Assembly: GCF_012848175.1 (NCBI RefSeq)
Contig: NZ_CP051651.1
Coordinates: 2,790,001 to 2,854,000 of the forward strand
DNA from: Xanthomonas campestris pv. badrii
GTDB lineage: Bacteria; Pseudomonadota; Gammaproteobacteria; Xanthomonadales; Xanthomonadaceae
Direction: 5' to 3'
Length of the DNA stretch: 64,000 nt
The translations under genes were made by a program, and so were the position numbers. The stretch's first letter is position 1, and each line of letters starts with the position of its first letter. Under the pieces are notes generated by a model. That model was not told where the DNA came from. It worked only from the letters and a program-made list of their open reading frames with translations, and did no database searches. Below, in pieces: positions 9,858-17,318 of the stretch.

Positions 9858-10535
9858 TCAGCCAGCGCGTTTTTGCGCCAGCTGCCCGAACAACGCAGGC
9901 AGCGCGCGCATATCGTCGAACACCGCCAGCACGCCGATCCGGCGCAACCTGTCGCCATGGCCGTGCGGAATATGGCTGGCTCCGGTGAACCCCAGCACCT
10001 GCATGCCGGCGGCCAGGGCGGCGGTTGCGCCGGTCGGGCTGTCTTCGACCACCAGGCAACGCTCGGGTGCCACGCCAGCGGTGCGCGCCGCCAGCAGGTA
10101 CACGTCCGGCGCCGGCTTGGGCCGGTCCACCATGTCGGCGCTGAAGACGCGCCCGGCCGCACGCGCGGTCAGCCCGGCGCGCTCCACCGAGGCGATCACA
10201 TTGTGGCGACGGCTGTTGGACGCCACCGCCAGCGGCAACGGAATCTGTTCCAGCGCCTGGCGCACGCCCGGGATCGGCTGTACTTCGGCAGCGATCAGGG
10301 ACTCGCTGCGCGCCTGGATCTGCGCCAGCAAGGTGTCCGGCAACTGCAAGGCAAAATGTTCTTCCACACGCCGCAACACCTCCCGCGTGGTCTGCCCGAA
10401 CGTGGTTTCCAGCAGCTGTTCCAGTGGCTCGCCCGGCACGAAAGACGCCAGCGCCTCACGCATCACCCGGTCGGCCAATATCTCGCTGTCGACAAGAACA
10501 CCATCGCAGTCGCTGATCAGTAGCTCGTAACCCAT
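9858..10535 (-). CDS. HAD-IA family phosphatase
   Basis: 225 residues from ATG 10535 (an in-frame ATG at 10544 is equally possible; neither has a strong ribosome site). Motif I with the nucleophile and acid/base aspartates is DCDGVLVDSE near residues 8-17. Motif II serine/threonine is in LAVASNSRR, motif III lysine in RPKPAPDVYLLAA, and motif IV acids in CLVVEDSPTGATAALAAGM. This is the subfamily I layout with an alpha-helical cap, similar to 6-phosphogluconate and beta-phosphoglucomutase-like phosphatases. Substrate cannot be told from sequence. Stand-alone gene. Confidence 0.9.
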   Translation of the reverse strand: MGYELLISDCDGVLVDSEILADRVMREALASFVPGEPLEQLLETTFGQTTREVLRRVEEHFALQLPDTLLAQIQARSESLIAAEVQPIPGVRQALEQIPLPLAVASNSRRHNVIASVERAGLTARAAGRVFSADMVDRPKPAPDVYLLAARTAGVAPERCLVVEDSPTGATAALAAGMQVLGFTGASHIPHGHGDRLRRIGVLAVFDDMRALPALFGQLAQKRAG

Positions 10536-10800
10536 TGCACCCATCTGCTTGCAAAGCGCCATTATGCCGGCCGCCTTGTGACCGGTGGCTGTGCCGCGGC
10601 GCCTGGGTGCCGCTGAACGCATCGGACGATCCCGCAGGGCTGCACAGCCCGGCAAGCAGACCCGACCATGCATCGACGCTGCTGCAGCGCAGGTTACGAA
10701 ATCTTACCGCGCTCGATTTTTACAGCTGGTAGGATCGGCCGCGCTGTGGCGGGACATGCCGCAGCGTCACCAGGAATGCGATCAGGACAAGGAGATTTCG

Positions 10801-11565
10801 ATGCAGACGCGATTCCCCACCCTGCTCGTTCTTGCGACCTCGTTTTTCGCGGTCTCATGCACCGCTTCAGCCGGTGCCAAGGAGCAAACCACCATGTCAG
10901 CTACGTTGCAGGACCACACCGTCGCCTTCCGCGACCCAGGCCTGACCGAAATTGCCGGCGCCATCGCACACGGCGATGTCGCACGGATCAAGACACTCGC
11001 CTCCACCGTCGATCTTGCCGCACACGGCGATCAGAACGTGACCCTGCTGGAATGGGCGATCTGGAACGAACAACCCAATGCACTGGACGTGCTGCTCGAT
11101 GCGGGCGCAGACCCGTCGCTGCCCGGCATGGACCAGGAAACGGTCGTGCACATGGCCGCAATGGCGCAGGACCCGCAGTATCTGAAAATCCTGTTGCAGC
11201 ACAAGGCACCGGTCGATGTGGTCAGCGCGCGTGCCGGCTGGACACCGATATTCCGCGCAGTGCAAAGCAAACGCGATACACAGATCGGCCTGCTGCTCGA
11301 TGCCGGCGCCGATATGAAGCGCCTCGACCATACCGGCAACAGCCTGTTGCATGTGGCGGCGCAGAGCGGCGCTGCGAGCCCGGTTGTCCTGCAACTGCTC
11401 CAGGCCGGCGTGGACCCCACCGTGCGCAATGCGCAACACAAGACCTTCCAGGCGTATTTCTTCACCACGCCGGATCGCCTGCTCAATGCAGCTGGCCAAC
11501 AGGTCAGATCGGACGTGCGCGCGTGGTTGAGCGCGCACGACATTCCCGTGGAAAGCAGCCGCTAA
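10801..11565 (+). CDS. ankyrin-repeat lipoprotein, probable immunity protein for the downstream effector
   Basis: 254 residues with AAGGAG seven bases before the ATG. The signal peptide ends in FFAVSC, a plausible though imperfect lipobox, so the protein is probably anchored in the periplasm. Ankyrin units are visible: VTLLEWAIWNEQPNALDVLL-DAGAD, ETVVHMAAMAQDPQYLKILL, WTPIFRAVQSK...LLLDAGAD and NSLLHVAAQSG...LLQAGVDP. It lies 36 bases upstream of a lipase carrying a type IV secretion signal, on the same strand. In Xanthomonas, cognate immunity lipoproteins are encoded immediately next to such effectors, so immunity is the best reading, by context. Confidence 0.8.
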   Translation: MQTRFPTLLVLATSFFAVSCTASAGAKEQTTMSATLQDHTVAFRDPGLTEIAGAIAHGDVARIKTLASTVDLAAHGDQNVTLLEWAIWNEQPNALDVLLDAGADPSLPGMDQETVVHMAAMAQDPQYLKILLQHKAPVDVVSARAGWTPIFRAVQSKRDTQIGLLLDAGADMKRLDHTGNSLLHVAAQSGAASPVVLQLLQAGVDPTVRNAQHKTFQAYFFTTPDRLLNAAGQQVRSDVRAWLSAHDIPVESSR

Positions 11566-11601
11566 GCGCGCTTTCCGTACGACGAACGCAAGGAGCCGCG
11601 C

Positions 11602-12798
11602 ATGAGCCCGCCAGACATATCTTCTTCCAATCCCGTCTCCACCCCGTTCGCAGAATCGATGCGGGGACAACACCCTCAACCGCAGGATCGGCAGTTTCCC
11701 GAATTGCTGCAGGACCTCTACGCCACCGCGAACCAGCGTCGCGAGGGCGGCGCCGAAACCTTTGCGCCCTTGGCCAACGGCTGGTCGCGCATGGACGATA
11801 GCGCGTTGCAGCAGGCCGGCATCGACCCTGCACTGCTGCACGACGCCAAGAGCGGTTTCGATGCCGCGTTCTACCGCAATGACCAGGGTCAGGTCGTACT
11901 CGGCTTCTGCGGCACCGACGAAGGCAAGGACTGGAAACACAATATCGGCCAGGGGCTGGGGTTCGACGACGCGCAATACGCGTCGGCAATCCAGCTCGGC
12001 AGCCAGGCACGGCAGGCATTCGGCGATCAGGTGGTCATTTCCGGCCATTCGTTGGGCGGTGGCCTGGCCGCAGCCTCGGCCATGGTCAATGACATCCCGG
12101 CCGTGACCTACAACGCCGCCGGCGTTAACGATCGCACGCTCGAACGCCAGGGTCTGGATGCATCGGCAGCCAAGGACTACGCCAGCAGCGAGTTGATCCG
12201 CGGCTATCACGTCAAGAATGAGATCCTGACCCACCTGCAGGAAGACAGCATCCCGCTGAAGTGGACGATGCCCGACGCGGCCGGCCACCAGATCGCGTTG
12301 CCGGAGCCGGACCCGCTCTCGTTCGGCCAGCGCCTGGTGCCCGGCATGATGCTCAAGCATCGCCTGGATCTGCATGGCATGGAGTCGGTGATCAAGGCGC
12401 AGGACATGCAGGCCTCGGCGCAGACCCGGGGCACCGCCCTGCAGCCCGGCAGCCAGTTGTTCAACGATGCGGTGGTGCAGCTGGATGGCCAGCGCGAACG
12501 GCTAGGGCTGCGCGACGACACCGCATTCATCAACACGGCGGCCAGCGTGGCGGCACGCGCGGGCAATGACGGCCTGCAGCGGATCGATCACCTGGTTCCC
12601 AACCGCAACGGCGACAGCCTGATCGCGGTGCAGGGACGCATGGACGACCCCACCCATCTGCGCAGCCATGTGCAGACTGCGTCTGCTGCCAACGAGCCTG
12701 CACAAGGCAATGTCAGCCAGCTGCAGCAGCACAATCGACAGCAGGCCCAGCCGCCCGTGCAGCAGCAGGAAGAACAGCGCAGGGTGATCCAGCAATAG
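11602..12798 (+). CDS. class 3 lipase-like effector with C-terminal XVIPCD-type secretion domain
   Basis: 398 residues. The N-terminal two thirds form an alpha/beta hydrolase of the lipase class 3 type: GFCGTDEGKDW as the oxyanion-side strand, and the nucleophile elbow VISGHSLGGG with Ser150. His258 in RLDLHGM is a candidate catalytic histidine. From about residue 285 the sequence changes to the XVIPCD pattern: LFNDAVVQLD, LQRIDHLV, GDSLIAVQG, DDPTHLRSHV and a Gln-rich tail (about 374-398). That domain targets proteins to the VirD4 coupling protein of the bacteria-killing Xanthomonas type IV system. No Sec signal, as expected. Predicted to degrade phospholipids of rival cells; paired with the upstream ankyrin lipoprotein. 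Confidence 0.88.
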   Translation: MSPPDISSSNPVSTPFAESMRGQHPQPQDRQFPELLQDLYATANQRREGGAETFAPLANGWSRMDDSALQQAGIDPALLHDAKSGFDAAFYRNDQGQVVLGFCGTDEGKDWKHNIGQGLGFDDAQYASAIQLGSQARQAFGDQVVISGHSLGGGLAAASAMVNDIPAVTYNAAGVNDRTLERQGLDASAAKDYASSELIRGYHVKNEILTHLQEDSIPLKWTMPDAAGHQIALPEPDPLSFGQRLVPGMMLKHRLDLHGMESVIKAQDMQASAQTRGTALQPGSQLFNDAVVQLDGQRERLGLRDDTAFINTAASVAARAGNDGLQRIDHLVPNRNGDSLIAVQGRMDDPTHLRSHVQTASAANEPAQGNVSQLQQHNRQQAQPPVQQQEEQRRVIQQ

Positions 12799-12910
12799 CC
12801 CGGATCGCCGAGCGCGCAGGCAGAGGTCTTGGCAGGATCGCGGCTGCCGGCGCGATGTCTGTCGCCTCGCACTCAACCGCGGCGCCCGTGCGTGCAGAGC
12901 CGGCTGCAAG

Positions 12911-12938
12911 GTGGAGCTGTTCGGTCGAACAGCTCCAC
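12911..12938. terminator. perfect hairpin between convergent genes
   Basis: A 13-bp perfect inverted repeat, GTGGAGCTGTTCG / CGAACAGCTCCAC, separated by GT. It lies midway between the stop of the effector gene (plus strand) and the stop of the DUF819 gene (minus strand), so it may end transcription from both sides. No T-run. Confidence 0.5.
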
Positions 12939-12963
12939 CACACCGGTCGGTGTCCCACCTCAG

Positions 12964-14214
12964 CTACCCGGCCCCTGCCATCGCCCGCAGGGTGATACCG
13001 ACCAGATAGGCCAGGTAGGTGCCGGTGGCATAGCCCATCGTGCCCAGTAACACGCCCACCGGCGCCAGCGCCGGGTGGAAGGCGGCGGCAACCACCGGCG
13101 CGGACGCCGGGCCGCCGATATTGGATTGGGAGCCGATGGCGAAATAGAAGAACGGCACCCGCAGCCAGCGGCCCAGGCCCCACAGCAGGGCGATATGCAC
13201 TGCGATCCAGATCAAGCCAAGCAGGAACAGCCAGGGGCGGTCCAGCAGCGCCAGCAAATCCATCTGCATGCCGATGCAGGCGATCAGGAAATACAGCAGC
13301 AGCGAGCCGATCCTGGAGGCACCGGCGCCTTCGAGAGTGCGGGCCCGGGTAAAGCTCAGCAGCAGCCCCAGGCTGGTGGCCAGCACCACCACCCACACGA
13401 ACGGCGTGTCCAGGCTGAACTGGGCGGCCCAGCTCAGGTGCGTCTTGCACCATGCGGCCAACGGGGTGGCCAGCGCATGCGCCAGGCCGACACCGCCAAA
13501 GGCCACTGCCACGATCACCATCAGGTCGGTCAGGCTGGGAATCCGCGCATGCTCGGCCTGGAAGCGCGCCATGCGCTCCTGCAGCGCATCCAGCGCGCGC
13601 GTGTCCGCGCCGCTGCGCGCATCGATCGCGCGGGCACGCCCGGCCATGAAGATCAGCACCGCCATCCAGACATAACCGACCCCGACATCGACCACCGCGA
13701 ACTGACCGAAGGTGGTCGCGTCCACGTTGAAGACCTCGCGCATCGCCAGCATGTTGGCGCCGCCGCCGATCCAGCTACCCGCCAATGCCGCCATGCCTGC
13801 CCAGGTATCGCCCGCCACGGTGGCCGGATGCAGCCAGCGCATCACCCCGAACGCCACCACGGCGCCCAGCATGATGCTCAGCGACGCCCCCAGGTACATG
13901 GCCACCAGCTTGGGCCCCAGGCCCAGGATCGCGCGCAGGTCGATGCTCAGGGTGAGCAGGATCAGCGCGGCCGGCAGCAACACGTCGCGGGCGATGGGGT
14001 TGTACAGCCGGGTGTTGGCACCGTCGATCAGACCGACGCTGTTGTAGATGCCCGGCAGCAGGTAGCACAGCAGCAAGGTCGGCACCACGGCGTAGAACCG
14101 TCGCCAAGGCCCCTGCTCGCGCGACGAGGTCCAGAACACGGCGCCCAGGGTGGCGGCGATCAGGCCGAAGACCACGATGTCGTTCTGGATCAGGGCGGTC
14201 ACGGGTGCAGTCAC
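12964..14214 (-). CDS. DUF819 family membrane protein
   Basis: 416 residues, nearly all hydrophobic, with about 11 to 12 membrane segments and a charged central loop (about residues 195-220, RARAIDARSGADTRALDAL). Stretches ALAGSWIGGGANMLAMREVF and GSQSNIGGPASAPVVAAAF appear in both halves as an inverted-repeat transporter fold would show, and match the DUF819/YjcL family. Transport substrate is unknown for the family. Convergent with the effector gene and separated from it by a hairpin. Confidence 0.88.
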   Translation of the reverse strand: MTAPVTALIQNDIVVFGLIAATLGAVFWTSSREQGPWRRFYAVVPTLLLCYLLPGIYNSVGLIDGANTRLYNPIARDVLLPAALILLTLSIDLRAILGLGPKLVAMYLGASLSIMLGAVVAFGVMRWLHPATVAGDTWAGMAALAGSWIGGGANMLAMREVFNVDATTFGQFAVVDVGVGYVWMAVLIFMAGRARAIDARSGADTRALDALQERMARFQAEHARIPSLTDLMVIVAVAFGGVGLAHALATPLAAWCKTHLSWAAQFSLDTPFVWVVVLATSLGLLLSFTRARTLEGAGASRIGSLLLYFLIACIGMQMDLLALLDRPWLFLLGLIWIAVHIALLWGLGRWLRVPFFYFAIGSQSNIGGPASAPVVAAAFHPALAPVGVLLGTMGYATGTYLAYLVGITLRAMAGAG

Positions 14215-14589
14215 GACAGGCGGTGATCCGGCAGGAGGGCCGCCAATGCGGATCGGACCACGGCGGCCGATGACAGCGAATCTAGCCGACGATGACGATG
14301 GCGCAAACCCTGGACCCCGCGTGCCCTCGCTTTACGGGCAGCAAGCGGCTTGGCAAAGGTGATCGGGCCATTGGCAGGCACTACGTGCGGCACACCGATG
14401 ACTAAACGCGACGCGCTTGCCTGACGGCCTGGCAATGTCACCTGCCCCGTCTGTCGCAGCTGATGCCTTCACACCCTAAAACACGCGCCTGCAGCCGTGC
14501 GGCCACACTCTGCAAGCCATCATTTCGCCCACTTCCAGGGCAGTGCCGGCCCGCCGTTGCAAGCAAGGCGAGCCAGCCCTCACGGCCGC
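14215..14589. other. intergenic region, no gene seen
   Basis: About 375 bases between the DUF819 gene start and the stop of the small 71-residue gene. Should contain the DUF819 promoter. No repeat, RNA or open frame worth calling was seen. Confidence 0.4.
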
Positions 14590-14805
14590 TCAGCCGTAGC
14601 GACGCACCACCCGCTCGCCGTCGGCCGTATCCAGCACCACGCCGCTGGGCTGGCCGGTGGTCAGGCAGTGCAGCTTGGCCATCAGCTCGGCATTTTCCAG
14701 GGCACCCTGCTCACGCAGGTAGCGCAGCGGCGACCATTGCGGGCGGGTGACCCACCAGCCGCCCTGCTCGGAATGGATGCGTACCACGTAGCGAGATTCG
14801 TCCAT
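14590..14805 (-). CDS. small hypothetical protein
   Basis: 71 residues. The ATG has GGAGG six bases upstream, which strongly supports translation. The sequence is acidic-basic mixed with no membrane segment: ESRYVVRIHSEQGGWWVT at the start and VVLDTADGERVVRRYG at the end. No family recognised. A small soluble cytoplasmic protein is the most that can be said. Confidence 0.65.
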   Translation of the reverse strand: MDESRYVVRIHSEQGGWWVTRPQWSPLRYLREQGALENAELMAKLHCLTTGQPSGVVLDTADGERVVRRYG

Positions 14806-15335
14806 ATGGCCTCCGGCCAGTAGGTGCCGCGCTCGAACGATGATGCGATGCCGCGCGGGAGAAGCGCATCACACCGGGGATCTGGGGGGACCAGCTCTGG
14901 CAGCCAAGCCAACTTGCCCTTACTCAAGGGGCCGCGGGAGAGTGGCCGAGGGCTCCGCGTTTGGCATAGCCAGCATGCAGAATTCCTAATGGCAATGCCG
15001 TCGGGCGGACACTGGCGGCGGAGTAGGAAAATTCTTACGTGACACAGTTCACATCCAGGGCTACATTCCGACAAACGGAGTGAAGACATCGTCACAGGCG
15101 GCCGTCATCCAGAGCGTGGACGGCGCGTCAGGGGAACCGGCGCTCATAGACACTGCCTCGGGGGAGGGGTTTGGCATGCATCTGCTCAGAAAGTTCCAGT
15201 TTCCGGTCAAGACCGCGATGGTGGTGGGCTATGTCCTGGTGATCAGGGAAGCCCTGGTGCTGTGGTCCTGATCGGGCCTTGCTGCACCGAGGCGTAGGCT
15301 GCCGGGTATCGCCGACCGATACCCGACGTTGCGTC
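14806..15335. other. intergenic region with a possible Clp/CRP site and a doubtful small frame
   Basis: 530 bases without a secure gene. A CRP-like palindrome is present at 15038-15053. A GTG frame at 15080-15271 would encode 63 residues with one hydrophobic stretch (FPVKTAMVVGYVLVIREALV), reminiscent of the first membrane segment of a chemoreceptor, but it stops at once and has no spaced ribosome site; it may be a truncated gene start. Confidence 0.4.
15038..15053 (+). promoter_or_regulatory. possible Clp (CRP-family) binding site
   Basis: CGTGACACAGTTCACA matches the CRP/Clp consensus TGTGA-N6-TCACA with one mismatch in ten. It sits about 30 bases before the small frame at 15080. Single-site matches of this kind are expected now and then by chance, so this is only a candidate. 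Confidence 0.3.
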
Positions 15336-15944
15336 TCACTCCCGGTCCACCCAACCGCGCTGGCGTGCCGCTTCCAGGTCGCTGGGGGTGTCCACATCCA
15401 GCGCCAGTGCCGGCGCGCTGATGCAGCCCAGGGTTTCTACATCCAGGCCTGCGAACAGGCCGCGCAAGCCGTTGTCGCCGGCCAGGGCCACGTCTGCCCA
15501 GGCGGCATGGGTGACCACCGCTGGAATGCCGCGCACACCAGCGTAGCCGCTGGTGGCGCACCCGGAGCTGGCCCGATCGGCCTCCTCCAGCAGGGCCCGC
15601 AGGTGCGGCGCGTCCAGCGCCGGTTGGTCGCAGCCCAGGATCAGGCTACGGCGCACAGCGGCGTCGCCCTGGATATGCCGGCGCAATGCCGCAAGGCTGG
15701 ACCCCATGCCATCGGACCAGTCCGCGTGCGTCAGCACTTCCACCTCGAGCCCATGCAGCACCTCGGCAAGCCGGTCCGCATCCGCCCCCAGCACGACCAC
15801 GCACCGGCGTGGCGCGGTCTGCAATGCGATACGTGCCGCACGCCGCAGCAACGGTTCGCCATCGCGCATCAGCAACTGCTTGGAACGGCCCAGCCGCCGT
15901 CCGGCACCGGCAGCCAGTACCAACGCCGCATGATCGTTGCTCAT
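15336..15944 (-). CDS. mocA: MocA-type molybdenum cofactor cytidylyltransferase (MobA-like NTP transferase)
   Basis: 202 residues from ATG 15944. The nucleotide-binding signature is LVLAAGAGRRLGRSKQLL near residues 7-24, followed by VVVLGADADRL, the SDGMGSSLAALR segment and GCDQPALDAPHL, which define the MocA/MobA-like group. MocA attaches CMP to molybdopterin to form the cytosine dinucleotide cofactor used by the xanthine-dehydrogenase family. It is on the same strand just downstream of xdhC and the aldehyde oxidoreductase genes, which matches that role, although 360 bases separate it from xdhC. Confidence 0.82.
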   Translation of the reverse strand: MSNDHAALVLAAGAGRRLGRSKQLLMRDGEPLLRRAARIALQTAPRRCVVVLGADADRLAEVLHGLEVEVLTHADWSDGMGSSLAALRRHIQGDAAVRRSLILGCDQPALDAPHLRALLEEADRASSGCATSGYAGVRGIPAVVTHAAWADVALAGDNGLRGLFAGLDVETLGCISAPALALDVDTPSDLEAARQRGWVDRE

Positions 15945-16304
15945 GCCCCGGGATCGCGTTGCATGGAGTGACGCGCTTGTCCGCGGCGTCGTGACAAGGC
16001 CGAGACTGACATAGAGCGTGCACGGTCGCGCGACTGGCGCGTGCGGCAGGCTGATGCATGCGGGTCGATGGCGCACCGACCGCAGAGCGCGTCGTCATTG
16101 CAAACAGAAACGGCAGACATGGCGACGTCTTGCAGAGTGGAGACGACCCCAGCGTAGAGATCGGACTGTGCGTGCGAGGTGACTGCGCACGGTGGTTGCA
16201 AATCCATGCGCTCGCGTCGCACGCATGACGCGCATCAGCGTGGGCATGTCCTGCGTTCTTGATGCCGGTTCCTTCGGATGCCCACGCCGACCATGTTCGC
16301 GCGC
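15945..16304. other. intergenic region, no gene seen
   Basis: About 360 bases between the mocA start and the xdhC stop, on one strand. No open frame with support and no repeat; it may carry a separate promoter for mocA. Confidence 0.35.
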
Positions 16305-17318
16305 CTACGCACCCATCAGACCGACCTGCGCGTCTGCCACTGCCTGCGTGGCTTCGGCGACGATCCCGAGCGCGATGGTGTGCGGCGACGACCGTCCCAT
16401 GCGCCAGCCGGCGGGCAGCCGCAGGCGCGCGAGTGCTGCATCATCGTGCCCGAGGGCGCGCAGTGCCTGCAGGCGCGCTTGGCGCTTGTGCCGGCTGCCC
16501 AGGATCCCGATGCACGCGACGTTGGACGCCAGCCCGCGACACGCAACCTGCAGGTCGATCTGGCTATCGTGCGCCAGGCTGTACAACGCAGTGCTGGCGT
16601 CCAGCTGCAAGGCGGCGAGCGCATCGCCCAGCGCGCGACGATCGTAGTGTTCCGGCACCAGACCAGGCGGCGGTTCGCTGGGGCCGTGCGGCCGCAGGAC
16701 ACGTAGTTCAAAGCCCATCTGGCTGGCGAGGGACACCAGCACCAATAGCGCCGGATCGGCTCCGACCACCACCACCCGCAAAGGGGGGCGGTGCACGCGT
16801 ACGAACTCACTCGCACGCGTGTCCTGGGCGTTGGCGGGATAGCGGACCGCCCCGGTCATGCGATCGAGCGCAACATGAAATGCACGCCGGTGCTGGCGCG
16901 CATTGCGCCAGCGTGCCAGGTGCTCCGCCAGATCCGGCACCGGCCACACCAGCACGCCGATGCGTCCACCACAGCTGAGCTGGATATCCAGCACCTCGCT
17001 GCCTTCGCCGTAGTCCAGCCAGCGCGGCCGCCCATCGCGCAAGGCAGCCAGTGCCTCGTGTGCAACCGCCGCTTCCACACAACCGCCGGACACATAGCCA
17101 GCCACCCTGCCGTCTGCACTGATCGCCATCTCGCTGCCCAATGGCCGCGGCGAGGATCCTTGCACATCGATCAAGGTGGCCATTGCAACGCGCTGCCCGG
17201 CACGCTGCCAGGCCGTCAGGACCGGCAGCAAATCCTCGTGCAGGGCATAGCCCGGCCACGCTGGCCACGCCGAATCGGCCGGCGCCCCCTGCGTGACCGG
17301 TGCGACGACCGCGCTCAC
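16305..17318 (-). CDS. xdhC: XdhC/CoxI family molybdoenzyme maturation factor
   Basis: 337 residues. The N-terminal half shows the XdhC pattern VAMATLIDVQGSSPRPLGSEMAIS followed by GYVSGGCVEAAV, and LSCGGRIGVLVWP. The C-terminal half is the Rossmann-like XdhC_C domain (LRVVVVGADPALLVLV and IGILGSRHKRQARL). XdhC proteins bind molybdenum cofactor, protect its sulfurated form and insert it into xanthine-dehydrogenase-family enzymes. The gene overlaps the end of the molybdenum-subunit gene by four bases, so it is translated with its client. Confidence 0.92.
   Translation of the reverse strand: MSAVVAPVTQGAPADSAWPAWPGYALHEDLLPVLTAWQRAGQRVAMATLIDVQGSSPRPLGSEMAISADGRVAGYVSGGCVEAAVAHEALAALRDGRPRWLDYGEGSEVLDIQLSCGGRIGVLVWPVPDLAEHLARWRNARQHRRAFHVALDRMTGAVRYPANAQDTRASEFVRVHRPPLRVVVVGADPALLVLVSLASQMGFELRVLRPHGPSEPPPGLVPEHYDRRALGDALAALQLDASTALYSLAHDSQIDLQVACRGLASNVACIGILGSRHKRQARLQALRALGHDDAALARLRLPAGWRMGRSSPHTIALGIVAEATQAVADAQVGLMGA

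Noticed and set aside
15080..15271. 63-residue frame with one hydrophobic segment as a gene
   Set aside because: No spaced ribosome site, no family match; noted only as a possible truncated gene start.
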